Below, one piece after another: positions 49,995 through 59,018 of a stretch of 64,000 nucleotides of DNA. The notes under the pieces were generated by a model. It saw nothing but the letters and a program-made list of their open reading frames with translations, had not been told where the DNA came from and did no database searches. The stretch is taken from positions 1-64,000 of the forward strand of contig CAAERQ010000007.1 of the NCBI GenBank assembly GCA_900758475.1. Reading direction: 5' to 3'. Made by a program: the position numbers and the translations under genes. Source of the DNA: an uncultured Collinsella sp. (lineage in GTDB: Bacteria > Actinomycetota > Coriobacteriia > Coriobacteriales > Coriobacteriaceae). Numbering within the stretch: the stretch's first letter is position 1; every line of letters starts with the position of its first letter.

Positions 49995-52643
49995 CTAGCA
50001 GACGGCGTAATCCTGGGGCTCGCGGCCGTAGTAGGCGTCCAGGTAGAGCTCCTTGATCTCGCTCATGAGCGGGTAGCGCGGGTTGGCGCCGGTGCACTGG
50101 TCGTTGAATGCCTGCTCGGTCATCTCGTCGAGGGTGTCGAGGAAGTACTGCTCGTCAACACCGTAGTCGGCGATGGTCTTCTTGACGCCGATGAAGTCCT
50201 TGAGCTCCTCGAGCTTCGTGATGAAGTTCTCGAAGACCTCCTTGTCGTCCTTGCCCTCGATGCCGCAGTACTTGGCCATCTCGGCGTAGTTGTGCAGCGC
50301 GTTGGGGTAAGGATACTGGGAGAAGGTACCCATCTTGACGGGAGCCTCGGCGGCGTTGTAGCGCATGACGCGGGTCAGGATGACGGCGTTGGCGAGGCCG
50401 TGGGGTAGGTGATGGAAGGCGCCGAGCTTGTGGGCCATGGAGTGGTTGAGGCCCAGGAAGGCGTTGGCGAAGGCCATACCGGCCATGCAGGAGGCGTTGT
50501 GCATCTCCTCGCGGGCGTGCGGGTCCTTGGCGCCATTCGTGAAGCTGGAGGGCAGGTTCTCAAAGACGAGCTTGGCAGCGCGCTCGGAGAGGCCCTTGGT
50601 GTAGTCGGAAGCCATGATGGAGACGTAGGACTCGATGGCGTGGGTCATAACGTCGATGCCGGAGGCAGCGGTCAGGCCGCGCGGGGCGGTCATGCAGTTG
50701 TCGGCGTCGACGATAGCCATGTTGGGGAGCAGCGCGTAGTCGGCGAGCGGCCACTTGATGCCGGTCTCCTTGTCGGTGATGATGGCGAACGGCGTGCACT
50801 CGGAGCCGGTACCCGAGGAGGTCGGGACGGCGACGAAGTAGGCCTTCTTGCCCATCTCGGGGAAGGTGAAGATACGCTTGCGGATGTCCATGAAGTCCAT
50901 GGCCATGTCCTCGAACTTGCACTCGGGGTGCTCGTACATCATCCACATGATCTTGCCGGCGTCCATAGCGGAGCCACCGCCGACGGCGATGATGACGTCC
51001 GGCTCAAAAAGAGCCATCTGCTTGGCGCCGCGACGTGCGCACTGCAGCGACGGATCGGGCTCGACGTCGTAGAAGCAGTCGTGGGCGATACCCATCTCGT
51101 CGAGCTTGGCCTCGATGGCGCGGGTGTTGCCGTTCTTGAAGAGGAACTGGTCGGTGACGATGAAGGCGCGCTTCTTGCCCATGACGGTACCGAGCTCGTC
51201 GAGAGCGACGGGCGTGGAACCCTTCTTGAAGTAGACCTTTTCGGGAGCGCGGAACCACAGCATGTTCTCGCGGCGCTCGGCCACAGTCTTAACGTTGATC
51301 AAGTGTTTCACCCCAACGTTCTCGGAGACGGAGTTGCCGCCCCAGGAGCCGCAGCCCAGGGTCAGAGACGGCTTCATGCCAAAGTTGTACAGGTCACCGA
51401 TGCCGCCGTGCGAGGACGGGGTGTTGATGACGATACGGCAGGCCTTCATGACGTGCTCGAACAGGCTGATCTTCTCGGCCTGGGCGGGGTGCACGTAGAG
51501 AGAGGCAGTGTGGCCCGGGCCACCGGCGAGCACCAGGTGCTCGGCCTTGTCGACGGCCTCCTGGAAGTCCTTGGCGTGGTACATGGCCAGGACCGGGGAG
51601 AGCTTCTCGTGGGAGAACTCCTCCTTGGCGGGGTCGGTGGAGGTGACCTCGGCGATCAGGATCTTGGTCTTGGCGGGAACCTCGATGCCGGCGAGCTCGG
51701 CGATCTTGGCGGCAGCCATGCCGGGGATGCGGTGATCGAGGGCGCCGTTCTTGAACATGGCGGCACGCAGAGCCTCCATCTCGGCACCCTGCTTGACGAA
51801 GTAGCAGCCGCGCTTCTGGAACTCGGCCTTGACCTGGTCATAGATGGTGTCGATGACGGTCACGGACTGCTCGGAAGCGCAGATCATGCCGTTGTCGAAG
51901 GTCTTGGAGTGGATGATGGAGTTGACGGCGAGCAGCACGTCGGCGGTGTCGTCGATGACGACCGGGGTGTTACCGGCGCCAACGCCCAGGGCAGGCTTGC
52001 CCGAGGAGTAGGCGGCCTTGACCATGCCCGGGCCACCGGTGGCGAGGATGATGTCGACGTCGCGCATGACCATGTTGGTCAGCTCGATGGAGGGGACATC
52101 GACCCAGCCGATGATGCCCTCGGGGGCGCCGGCCTTGACGGCGGCGTCAAGCACGAGCTTGGCGGCGGCGATGGTGCACTTGGCGGCAGCCGGGTGCGGG
52201 GAGATGATGATGGCGTTGCGGGTCTTCAGGCTGATCAGCGTCTTGAAGATCGCGGTGGAGGTGGGGTTGGTCGTCGGGATGACGGCGCCCACGATGCCGA
52301 TGGGCTCGGCGATCTTGGTGATGCCGTAGGCCTCGTCGCGCTCAAGGACACCACAGGTCTTGGTGTCCTTGTAAGCGTTGTAGATGTACTCTGCGGCGTA
52401 GTGGTTCTTGATGACCTTGTCCTCAAGAACGCCGCGGCCGGTCTCCTCGATGGCCATCTTCGCCAACGGGATACGAGCCTTGTTGGCGGCCATGGCGGCC
52501 TCATAGAAGATCTTGTCGACCTGCTCCTGCGTGTACGTAGCAAAAAGCGCCTGGGCCTCTCGCATTTGAGCGAGCTTAGCCTCAAGCGCCTCTACGTTGT
52601 CCACAATTGCGGGAGTAGTGTTTTCCGGTGACTTTTTCACCAT
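49995..52643 (-). CDS. adhE: Bifunctional acetaldehyde-CoA/alcohol dehydrogenase
   Basis: An 882-residue AdhE reducing acetyl-CoA to ethanol and regenerating two NAD+. The N-terminal aldehyde dehydrogenase domain (about 1-445) has the Cys nucleophile in NGMICASEQSV; the C-terminal iron-dependent alcohol dehydrogenase domain (about 460-870) carries GGGSAMDAGK and HSMAHKLGAFHHLPHG. AdhE of this type forms spirosome filaments. ATG at 52643 (minus) has AAGGAG upstream. Confidence 0.97.
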   Translation of the reverse strand: MVKKSPENTTPAIVDNVEALEAKLAQMREAQALFATYTQEQVDKIFYEAAMAANKARIPLAKMAIEETGRGVLEDKVIKNHYAAEYIYNAYKDTKTCGVLERDEAYGITKIAEPIGIVGAVIPTTNPTSTAIFKTLISLKTRNAIIISPHPAAAKCTIAAAKLVLDAAVKAGAPEGIIGWVDVPSIELTNMVMRDVDIILATGGPGMVKAAYSSGKPALGVGAGNTPVVIDDTADVLLAVNSIIHSKTFDNGMICASEQSVTVIDTIYDQVKAEFQKRGCYFVKQGAEMEALRAAMFKNGALDHRIPGMAAAKIAELAGIEVPAKTKILIAEVTSTDPAKEEFSHEKLSPVLAMYHAKDFQEAVDKAEHLVLAGGPGHTASLYVHPAQAEKISLFEHVMKACRIVINTPSSHGGIGDLYNFGMKPSLTLGCGSWGGNSVSENVGVKHLINVKTVAERRENMLWFRAPEKVYFKKGSTPVALDELGTVMGKKRAFIVTDQFLFKNGNTRAIEAKLDEMGIAHDCFYDVEPDPSLQCARRGAKQMALFEPDVIIAVGGGSAMDAGKIMWMMYEHPECKFEDMAMDFMDIRKRIFTFPEMGKKAYFVAVPTSSGTGSECTPFAIITDKETGIKWPLADYALLPNMAIVDADNCMTAPRGLTAASGIDVMTHAIESYVSIMASDYTKGLSERAAKLVFENLPSSFTNGAKDPHAREEMHNASCMAGMAFANAFLGLNHSMAHKLGAFHHLPHGLANAVILTRVMRYNAAEAPVKMGTFSQYPYPNALHNYAEMAKYCGIEGKDDKEVFENFITKLEELKDFIGVKKTIADYGVDEQYFLDTLDEMTEQAFNDQCTGANPRYPLMSEIKELYLDAYYGREPQDYAVC

Positions 52644-52683
52644 TTGTGTCTCCTTGCGATCGGAGATTTACCCTACAAGATGC

Positions 52684-52692
52684 ATGATAGCA
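52684..52692 (-). promoter_or_regulatory. Putative extended -10 promoter of adhE
   Basis: TGCTATCAT on the minus strand fits an extended -10 (TGn-TATCAT). The -35 at 17 bases is weak. It would give a ~35-base leader. Confidence 0.4.
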
Positions 52693-52736
52693 AGAAATTA
52701 TTCGGCGAACGGTCAGATTCCCGTAAAAGGCATACT

Positions 52737-52765
52737 AAAACGCTTCAATCAAATGAACCGTTTCA
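52737..52765. promoter_or_regulatory. Two LacI/cre-like operator motifs upstream of adhE
   Basis: TGAACCGTTTCA (52754-52765) is a near-perfect palindrome; AAAACGCTTCA (52737-52747) is a related half-conserved copy. Both resemble the TGAAA-CG-TTTCA operator style and lie about 60-90 bases upstream of the predicted adhE start site. Confidence 0.4.
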
Positions 52766-52953
52766 ACCAAATAATGCAACTTAGCGTAGGAAAGATCGGA
52801 TGCTTTGCGCCTTGTAGGTGCCCTGAAGCCGTATTGGCCAGCATTTGGTTCCAGAGGGGTTTTGGCTTAAAGGCGTCGGGTTATCGAGAACGACTTTTGC
52901 ATATTCATATGTTAATAGTTGTCGTCTTACGATCAGCTGGTAGTCAATAAACC

Positions 52954-52989
52954 AAAAAGGCGCCCCCCGTAGGGGAGGGCGCCTTTGGT
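52954..52989 (-). terminator. Rho-independent terminator after rpmB
   Basis: AAAGGCGCCC and GGGCGCCTTT pair (about 52956-52966 with 52977-52987). On the minus strand the stem ends in TTTTT. Confidence 0.85.
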
Positions 52990-53054
52990 AAGTTCTATGT
53001 GAACGCGAGGTCTTTGACCCGGAGAGTCCGAGGTACTTGTTGGTAAGACCTTAT

Positions 53055-53243
53055 TTAGGAGCGCGCAACCTTGCCGGACTTGAGGCAGGTGGAGCAAACG
53101 TTCATCTTACGACGGTGACCATCGACGACGACGTAGACGCGCTGGATGTTGGGGCGGAACTTACGGTTGGTGACGCGGTGAGAGTGGCTGATGGAGCGAC
53201 CGGCAACGGGGTGCTTACCGCAAACTTCGCAAACTTTGGACAT
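53055..53243 (-). CDS. rpmB: 50S ribosomal protein L28
   Basis: A 62-residue L28 with MSKVCEVCGKHPVAGRSISH and, near the end, CSTCLKSGKV: two CxxC pairs that make the zinc-binding (C+) form. ATG at 53243 (minus) follows AAGGAGGG. An in-frame ATG at 53291 would add 16 residues and lies upstream of the ribosome-binding site. Confidence 0.96.
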   Translation of the reverse strand: MSKVCEVCGKHPVAGRSISHSHRVTNRKFRPNIQRVYVVVDGHRRKMNVCSTCLKSGKVARS

Positions 53244-53297
53244 AACTGACCCTCCTTGGGCGACAAACGAACATGTCGCGTTAACAAACAAGCCTGA

Positions 53298-53306
53298 ACT
53301 ATAGCA
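53298..53306 (-). promoter_or_regulatory. Extended -10 promoter of rpmB
   Basis: TGCTATAGT on the minus strand is an extended -10 (TGn-TATAGT), about 55 bases upstream of the rpmB start. No clear -35. Confidence 0.5.
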
Positions 53307-53566
53307 CAGAAGCAGCTCCCTGTGCGTAATCTACACAGAGATATTTCTCTTTTGGCGATAGTGCCCACGCCACGGCCCTGGACGTAGATCCGATTTGCGT
53401 GCGGCAGAGGGGATTATGCCAGCTCGCAACAAGGTTTTCAAGCTCGTCCCACAAATATATATAGGTTTATTGAGCGTATTGCTCCGTTTACGGATTGCTC
53501 TGTATTTATGCTCGCAATTAGGCTCGAGGTTGGCTACACTATCATCTGACCATTAAAGGGGTACGA

Positions 53567-53655
53567 GATACCCACATGGAATTACATAGCTGCCATAGAG
53601 CAGCCCTTCCTGTGGGTGTCTGGTCCGCTTTGAGCGGTCGGGCATCTATTTTTTT
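53567..53655 (+). promoter_or_regulatory. pyr operon attenuator leader
   Basis: GATACCCACA (53567-53576) pairs with TGTGGGTGTC (53611-53620), enclosing a small hairpin GCTGC/GCAGC (53589-53604). The 3' half of that stem (53615-53620) also belongs to a downstream stem 53615-53629/53633-53646 ending in seven T (53649-53655). The two are mutually exclusive, the layout of antiterminator and terminator. A further TTGACTG/CAGTCAA hairpin follows before pyrR. Confidence 0.7.
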
Positions 53656-53694
53656 GACTGTGTCAGCAGTCAAGACATGTGAGGAAGGAGATCG

Positions 53695-54279
53695 ATGGGC
53701 ACGACTTCCCCCAAGGCGGTCATCATGGACGAGACCGCCGTCAATCGAGCGATGACCCGCATCGCGCACGAGATTCTCGAGCGCAACGAGGGCTGTGAAG
53801 ACCTCGCTCTGGTCGGCATCGTCACGCGCGGCGACCTTCTGGCAAAGAAACTCGCCGAGGAGATCAAGGAGATCGAGGGCGTCGAAGTTCCGCTCGGCAG
53901 CCTCGACATCAGCTTCTACCGCGATGACTATGCGACCAATTTCGCTCCCGCGATCCACGCTACCAACATTCCCTTCAGCGTCGACGGCAAGCGCGTCGTG
54001 CTGGTGGACGACATCCTGTACACGGGTCGTACCATCCGCGCCGCTTTGGACGCCGTCATGGACCTGGGCCGCCCGAGCCGCATTGAGCTGGCAGTTCTCG
54101 TTGACCGCGGTCACCGCGAGCTGCCCATCTCGCCGGACTTTGTCGGCAAGAACGTTCCCTCGTCGCACGAGGAGAACGTGCACCTATATATGAAGGAAGT
54201 CGATGGCCGTACCGCTGTCGAGATCAACGACGTCGCGCCGGGCTCCCACGTGGGCTCCGCGCCGCTGGGAGGTGAGTAG
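53695..54279 (+). CDS. pyrR: PyrR: pyr operon RNA-binding regulator / uracil phosphoribosyltransferase
   Basis: A 194-residue PRTase-fold protein. The PRPP motif VVLVDDILYTGRTIRAALDA is clear, as is GIVTRGDLLAKKLAEEI. PyrR binds leader RNA in response to UMP. It heads the operon behind GGAAGGAG, just downstream of the attenuator. A C-terminal tail of ~15 residues exceeds the usual length. Confidence 0.96.
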   Translation: MGTTSPKAVIMDETAVNRAMTRIAHEILERNEGCEDLALVGIVTRGDLLAKKLAEEIKEIEGVEVPLGSLDISFYRDDYATNFAPAIHATNIPFSVDGKRVVLVDDILYTGRTIRAALDAVMDLGRPSRIELAVLVDRGHRELPISPDFVGKNVPSSHEENVHLYMKEVDGRTAVEINDVAPGSHVGSAPLGGE

Positions 54280-54283
54280 TACC

Positions 54284-55228
54284 GTGGCGTTCAACCATAA
54301 GCACCTGATTGACATTACCGAGTACTCCGAAGAGGACATCAAGCTCATCCTCGAGACCGCCAAGGCGTTCTCCGAGGTCAACGAGCGTGCGATCAAGAAG
54401 GTCCCCACGCTCAAGGGCAAGACCATCGTTAACATGTTCAACGAGCCCTCGACGCGCACCCGTAGCTCCTTCGAGCTCGCCGAGAAGCGTCTTTCGGCCG
54501 ACAGCCTCAACTTTGGCGGCTCCTCGACCTCCACGGTCAAGGGCGAGAGCCTCGTCGATACCGTCGAGACCCTCAATGCCTATAAGATCGACTGCATCGT
54601 CGTGCGCGACAAGCATGCCGGCGCGCCCTACATCGTTACGCAGAACTCGCCCGCGAGCGTCATCTGCGCCGGCGACGGCAAGCACAACCACCCCACGCAG
54701 GCCCTGCTCGACCTGTACACCATTTGGCAGCACAAGGGTGACTTCCACGGTCTGAAGGTCGCCGTCGTCGGCGACATCTCCCACTCCCGTGTCTGCGGCT
54801 CGTTGATCCCCGCCCTTAAGATTATGGGCTGCGAGACCTACGCCGTCGCTCCCGGCACGCTGCTGCCGCCGGCGCCCGAGGTCCTGGGCTGCGACCACGT
54901 GACGAGCGACCTCGATTCCGTCCTGCCCGAGCTCGACGTCGTCTACATGCTGCGCGTGCAGCAGGAGCGTCTCGAGGGCGCACCGTTCCCCACGATTCGT
55001 GAGTACCACAAGCTCTTCGGCCTGACCAAGGACCGCGAGAAGCTCATGAAGCCCGATGCGATCATCTGCCACCCGGGCCCCATCAACCGCGGCGTCGAGT
55101 TCGACTCCTATATGGCCGACCACCCGCAACGCTCCGTCATCCTGGAGCAGGTCTACGCTGGCATCTGCGTGCGTATGGCTATCCTGTATCTGCTGCTTGG
55201 AGGTGCCGATAATGGCCTTGCTTCTTAA
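54284..55228 (+). CDS. pyrB: Aspartate carbamoyltransferase catalytic subunit
   Basis: A 314-residue ATCase. The carbamoyl phosphate motif NEPSTRTRSSFELAEKRL, HNHPTQALLDLYTI and CHPGPINRGVEF are diagnostic. No pyrI is present, so it is the unregulated type. GTG at 54284 follows GGGAGG. It overlaps pyrC by 17 bases. Confidence 0.97.
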   Translation: MAFNHKHLIDITEYSEEDIKLILETAKAFSEVNERAIKKVPTLKGKTIVNMFNEPSTRTRSSFELAEKRLSADSLNFGGSSTSTVKGESLVDTVETLNAYKIDCIVVRDKHAGAPYIVTQNSPASVICAGDGKHNHPTQALLDLYTIWQHKGDFHGLKVAVVGDISHSRVCGSLIPALKIMGCETYAVAPGTLLPPAPEVLGCDHVTSDLDSVLPELDVVYMLRVQQERLEGAPFPTIREYHKLFGLTKDREKLMKPDAIICHPGPINRGVEFDSYMADHPQRSVILEQVYAGICVRMAILYLLLGGADNGLAS

Positions 55229-56501
55229 GAATGCCCACGTCGTCGATCCGTCTGTCGAGCTTGATGGTGTCGTCGACGTCCTGATCGACGGTGACAAGAT
55301 CGCCGAGGTCGGCGAGAACCTCGCCGCCGAGGGAGCCGAGGTCCGCGACCTTTCCGGCAAGTATCTCGTCCCCGGTCTGGTGGATATGCACGTGCACCTG
55401 CGCGAGCCTGGCTACGAGGTCAAAGAGGACATCGAGAGTGGCACCCGCGCTGCTGCCAAGGGCGGCTTCACCGGCGTGTGCGCCATGCCCAACACCGATC
55501 CCGTCACCGATAACGGCACCGTCGTGGAGTTCGTTAAGTCCCGCGCTGCCGAGGTCGGCCACTGCCGCGTCTATCCGTCGGGCGCCATGACCCGCGGTCT
55601 TAAGGGCGAGGCCATGTCCGAGATGGGCGATATGGTCGCCCACGGCGCCGTCGCCTTCACTGACGACGGTCGTGGCGTGCAGGGCGCGGGCATGCTCCGT
55701 CGCTGCATGGACTACGGCAAGATGTTCGGCAAGGTCTTTATGAGCCACTGCCAGGACGAGGATCTGGTCGGTCACGGTCAGATCAACGAGGGCAAGGTCT
55801 CGACCCGTCTGGCCCTCGAGGGCTGGCCGGCGGCAGGCGAGGAGCTGCAGATCGCTCGCGATATCGAGATCGCCAAGCTGACCGGTGCCAAGCTGCACAT
55901 CCAGCACATCTCCACCGCTCATGGCCTGGAACTCGTGCGAGCCGGTAAGGCCGCCGGTGTCCAGGTGACCTGCGAGGCTACCCCGCACCACATGTTCCTG
56001 ACCGAGAACGACCTGGATGAGACCTACAACACCTCGCTCAAGGTCAATCCGCCGCTTCGCACCGACGAGGACGCCGAGGCCATCCGTCAGGGTGTCATCG
56101 ACGGTACCGTCGACGTTATCGTCACCGATCACGCTCCCCACACCCCGTGGGAGAAGGCCCGCGAGTTCGAGCTTGCGCCCTTTGGCATGATCGGCCTCGA
56201 GACCTCGCTGTCGCTTGTGCTTACCGAGCTGGTCAACACGGGCAAGATGAGCATGGCTCGCATGGTCGAGCTCATGGCCATCAAGCCGCGTGAGATCCTG
56301 GGCCTCGACCAGGTTCAGGTCAAGGCGGGCTCTGTCGCCGACCTGACCGTGTTCGACCCCTCCGCAACCTGGACGGTTGGCGAGGACGGTTACGAGTCGC
56401 GCGCCGAGAACTCCGGTTTTGCCGGCCGCACGCTCACCGGTCGTGCCACCGATGTGTTTGTCGGCGGTAAGCAGACGCTTGCTGACGGCTGCATCTGCTA
56501 G
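55212..56501 (+). CDS. pyrC: Dihydroorotase
   Basis: A 429-residue type I dihydroorotase. Zinc ligands are in DMHVHLREPG, with HISTAHGLELVRAG, CEATPHHMFLTE and VIVTDHAPHTPWEK completing the site. ATG 55212 inside the end of pyrB has GGAGG 8 bases upstream, implying coupling. Confidence 0.97.
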   Translation: MALLLKNAHVVDPSVELDGVVDVLIDGDKIAEVGENLAAEGAEVRDLSGKYLVPGLVDMHVHLREPGYEVKEDIESGTRAAAKGGFTGVCAMPNTDPVTDNGTVVEFVKSRAAEVGHCRVYPSGAMTRGLKGEAMSEMGDMVAHGAVAFTDDGRGVQGAGMLRRCMDYGKMFGKVFMSHCQDEDLVGHGQINEGKVSTRLALEGWPAAGEELQIARDIEIAKLTGAKLHIQHISTAHGLELVRAGKAAGVQVTCEATPHHMFLTENDLDETYNTSLKVNPPLRTDEDAEAIRQGVIDGTVDVIVTDHAPHTPWEKAREFELAPFGMIGLETSLSLVLTELVNTGKMSMARMVELMAIKPREILGLDQVQVKAGSVADLTVFDPSATWTVGEDGYESRAENSGFAGRTLTGRATDVFVGGKQTLADGCIC

Positions 56502-56521
56502 CATAGCCTTATCGCTTTTGT

Positions 56522-56552
56522 GCGCGGCGCCCTTGCGGTGCCGCGCTTTCTA
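56522..56552 (+). terminator. Intra-operon hairpin between pyrC and pyrK
   Basis: GCGCGGC (56522-56528) pairs with GCCGCGC (56540-56546), followed by TTTCTATTCGTTT. It may be a partial terminator setting the ratio of pyrBC to pyrKDF. Confidence 0.55.
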
Positions 56553-56593
56553 TTCGTTTGGACCATGCAACCGCATGGGGGATTGGAGCGTCT

Positions 56594-57385
56594 ATGCCCA
56601 CACCTTCCACTGCACGCATGCACGACTTCGAGGTCGTCTCGAACCGGGAGATTGCCGACGGCATCTTCTCGCTCGTCATCTCGGCCCCCAAGCTTGCAAG
56701 TGCGCTCAAGCCCGGTCAGTTTGTGAACATCGCCGTACCCGGCGATGCGTCCTCGCTGCTTCGCGTGCCCCTGAGCTACTACCGCGCCGACGCCGAGGCC
56801 GGCACCGTCGAGCTGTGGTACGCCGTCGTGGGCGACGATACCCGTCGTTTGTCCCAGATGGGCCCTGGCTCCACCTCTAACCTGCTGGGCCCCGGTGGCC
56901 GTGGCTGGATGGTACCCGAGGGCACCAGGAAGGCCCTGCTCGTCGCCGGTGGCATCGGCGTTCCTCCTGTGCTGTGCCTGGCCGGTATGCTTGCCGAGCA
57001 GGGTGTTGACGTGGATGTGTGCCTGGGCTTTGGCACCGCTTCCAAGGCCGTGGGCGTCGATGGGTTCCGCGCGCTGTGCGATACGGTTAACGTGTGCACC
57101 GACGACGGTTCGCTCGGCACGCACGGTTTCTGCACCGATCCTGCTGCCGAGCTGCTTGGCGAGGGCGGCTACGACTACGTCGCTAGCTGCGGCCCCGCCG
57201 TCATGATGAAGAAAGTCGCCGCCGCTGCCGCCGAGGCCGGTGCGTACTGCGAGGTGTCTCTCGAGCGCATGATGAGCTGCGGCTTTGGCGCCTGCAACAC
57301 CTGCAACGTCGAGACGGTCGACGGTATGAAGGGCGCCTGCATGTGCGGCCCCGTGTTCGATGCTTCCAAGGTGGTGGTCTTCTAG
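56594..57385 (+). CDS. pyrK: Dihydroorotate dehydrogenase B, electron transfer subunit
   Basis: A 263-residue ferredoxin-reductase-like subunit passing electrons from dihydroorotate to NAD+. FAD motif LRVPLSYYRAD, NAD motif LLVAGGIGVPPVL and the 2Fe-2S cysteines in MMSCGFGACNTC ... GACMCGP are visible. ATG 56594 follows TTGGAG. Confidence 0.95.
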   Translation: MPTPSTARMHDFEVVSNREIADGIFSLVISAPKLASALKPGQFVNIAVPGDASSLLRVPLSYYRADAEAGTVELWYAVVGDDTRRLSQMGPGSTSNLLGPGGRGWMVPEGTRKALLVAGGIGVPPVLCLAGMLAEQGVDVDVCLGFGTASKAVGVDGFRALCDTVNVCTDDGSLGTHGFCTDPAAELLGEGGYDYVASCGPAVMMKKVAAAAAEAGAYCEVSLERMMSCGFGACNTCNVETVDGMKGACMCGPVFDASKVVVF

Positions 57386-58308
57386 TGGGTACCGTGAACA
57401 TGGCCGTCGATTTCGGCGGCGTCAAGATGCAGAACCCCATCAACACCGCAGCCGGCACCTTCGGCTACGGTTGGCAGTTCCAGAATTTCTTCGATGTTTC
57501 CCAGCTGGGCGCCATTACCACCAAGGGCTGCGCCGCCGAGCCCTGGCCGGGCAACCCTGCGCCCCGCATGGCCGAGATTCCCGGCGGTATGATCAACTCC
57601 GTGGGCCTGCAGAACCCCGGTGTTGCCGCCTTTGCCCGTGAGTCCGGCCCGTGGCTCGAGCAGCTTTCCAAGGACGGTTGTCAGGTCATTTGCCAGGTTG
57701 CCGGGCACTCCGTTGATGAGTTTGTGCGCGCGCTCGAGATGTATGTCGAGCTGTGCCCCTGGGCTGCCGGCTACGAGATCAACGTGAGCTGCCCCAACAT
57801 CGCTGCCGGCGGTGCCGCCATGGGCTCTACGCCCGAGGGTGCCTCTTCCGTCATGGCCGCCTGCCGCAAGGTGACCGATAAGCCGCTGTTCGTCAAGATG
57901 GCTCCGGTTAACGTCGCCGAGATTGCCAAGGCTCTCGAGGCCGCCGGCGCCGACGGCCTTTCGGTCATTAACTCCATCCAGGGTATGGCCATCGATGTTC
58001 ATACCCGCAAGTCCCGCGTGGCCAAGCCCAAGGGCGGCCTTTCGGGCCCGCTGTGCCACCACATCGCCGTGCGCATGGTCTGGGAGGTTGCCCAGGCCGT
58101 CGATATTCCTATCAACGGTGTCGGCGGCGTCATGACCGGCGAGGATGCGGCCGAGTTTATCCTGGCTGGTGCTACCTGCGTGTCGGTCGGCATGGCCAAC
58201 TTCGTCGATCCGTGTGCTTCGCTCAAGATCGCTCACGAGCTCGAGGCCTGGGCGGAGTCTCAGGGCGTGAAGGATATCAACGAGCTGGTAGGTGCTTTCG
58301 AATGCTAG
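57385..58308 (+). CDS. pyrD: Dihydroorotate dehydrogenase B, catalytic subunit
   Basis: A 307-residue class 1B FMN enzyme. The catalytic Cys lies in YEINVSCPNI; KMAPVNVAEIAKALEAAGADG and NGVGGVMTGEDAAEF follow. GTG at 57385 overlaps the pyrK stop (TAGTG); GTG 57394 or ATG 57400 are alternatives. pyrK adjacency confirms the NAD-dependent form. Confidence 0.96.
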   Translation: MGTVNMAVDFGGVKMQNPINTAAGTFGYGWQFQNFFDVSQLGAITTKGCAAEPWPGNPAPRMAEIPGGMINSVGLQNPGVAAFARESGPWLEQLSKDGCQVICQVAGHSVDEFVRALEMYVELCPWAAGYEINVSCPNIAAGGAAMGSTPEGASSVMAACRKVTDKPLFVKMAPVNVAEIAKALEAAGADGLSVINSIQGMAIDVHTRKSRVAKPKGGLSGPLCHHIAVRMVWEVAQAVDIPINGVGGVMTGEDAAEFILAGATCVSVGMANFVDPCASLKIAHELEAWAESQGVKDINELVGAFEC

Positions 58309-59018
58309 AGACTGATGCCCGCGACCGCGTTATCGTCGCCCTCGACTGCGACCGTGAGCGTGCGCTCGAGCTCGCCCGCGAGCTTTCGGGTCACGCCGCT
58401 TGGCTCAAGGTCGGCATGACGCTCTATTACGCCGAGGGCCCCCAGATCGTCAAGACCTTTAAGGACCTTGGCTTTAAGGTCTTCCTCGACCTTAAGTTCC
58501 ACGATATTCCGCATCAGGTGCGCGGCGCTGCCCGTTCGGCCTCGCTTGCCGGTGCCGACCTGCTTTCGGTCCACGGCCTGGGCTCGGGCGCTATGCTCGC
58601 CGCCTGCCGCGAGGGCGCCGAGGAGGCGCGCGAAGACCGAGCCAAGCTCGTCGCCATTACCGTGCTTACGAGCATGAACCAGGATTCTCTCAGCGAGATC
58701 GGCGTCGAGTCGCCGGTGGCCGAGGAGGCCGCACGTCTGGCAAAGCTCGCCCAGGCCAACGGTATCGACGGTATCGTGTGCTCACCGATGGAGGCCCACG
58801 ACATGCGTGAGCTGCTGGGCCCCGATGCTCTCATCGTGACCCCGGGCGTTCGTCCCGTGGGTGCGGCCCTGGGCGATCAGTCCCGCGTGGCCACGCCTTC
58901 CCAGGCTATTGAGCGTGGTGCAAGCCATATCGTGGTGGGCCGTCCCATCACCGGTGCCGACGACCCGGTTGCCGCTTTTGACGCCATTGTCGCCGAGCTG
59001 GTCGAAAACGTCGCGTAA
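58302..59018 (+). CDS. pyrF: Orotidine 5'-phosphate decarboxylase
   Basis: A 238-residue type 1 OMP decarboxylase making UMP. VIVALDCDRERALELA, the catalytic VFLDLKFHDIPHQV and IVVGRPITGADDP are diagnostic. The ATG overlaps the pyrD stop by 7 bases. Last gene of pyrRBCKDF; pyrE is not in the window. Confidence 0.97.
   Translation: MLETDARDRVIVALDCDRERALELARELSGHAAWLKVGMTLYYAEGPQIVKTFKDLGFKVFLDLKFHDIPHQVRGAARSASLAGADLLSVHGLGSGAMLAACREGAEEAREDRAKLVAITVLTSMNQDSLSEIGVESPVAEEAARLAKLAQANGIDGIVCSPMEAHDMRELLGPDALIVTPGVRPVGAALGDQSRVATPSQAIERGASHIVVGRPITGADDPVAAFDAIVAELVENVA

Larger units (their letters stand above)
52644..53054 (-). other. 411-base intergenic region: adhE control region and rpmB 3' end
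   Basis: Between adhE and rpmB, both minus strand. It holds an extended -10 box for adhE, two cre-like half-palindromes near 52737-52765 and the rpmB terminator at 52954-52989. No open reading frame with coding character is seen; 52790-52950 is AT-richer and otherwise unexplained. Confidence 0.6.
53244..53694. other. 451-base divergent intergenic region between rpmB and pyrR
   Basis: It contains the rpmB promoter (minus) and the pyr leader (plus). Between 53310 and 53530 I see no gene, tRNA or strong inverted repeat, only AT-richer sequence around 53450-53515. Confidence 0.6.

Noticed and set aside
50409..52631. A 740-codon plus-strand open frame opposite adhE
   Set aside because: Shadow of adhE; Gly/Val/Leu/Asp-rich repetitive sequence without family features.
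52999..53050. tRNA- or sRNA-like sequence with AGGTCTT/AAGACCT inverted repeat after rpmB
   Set aside because: The repeat is short, lies in the rpmB 3' untranslated region ahead of its terminator, and no cloverleaf or promoter supports a separate RNA.
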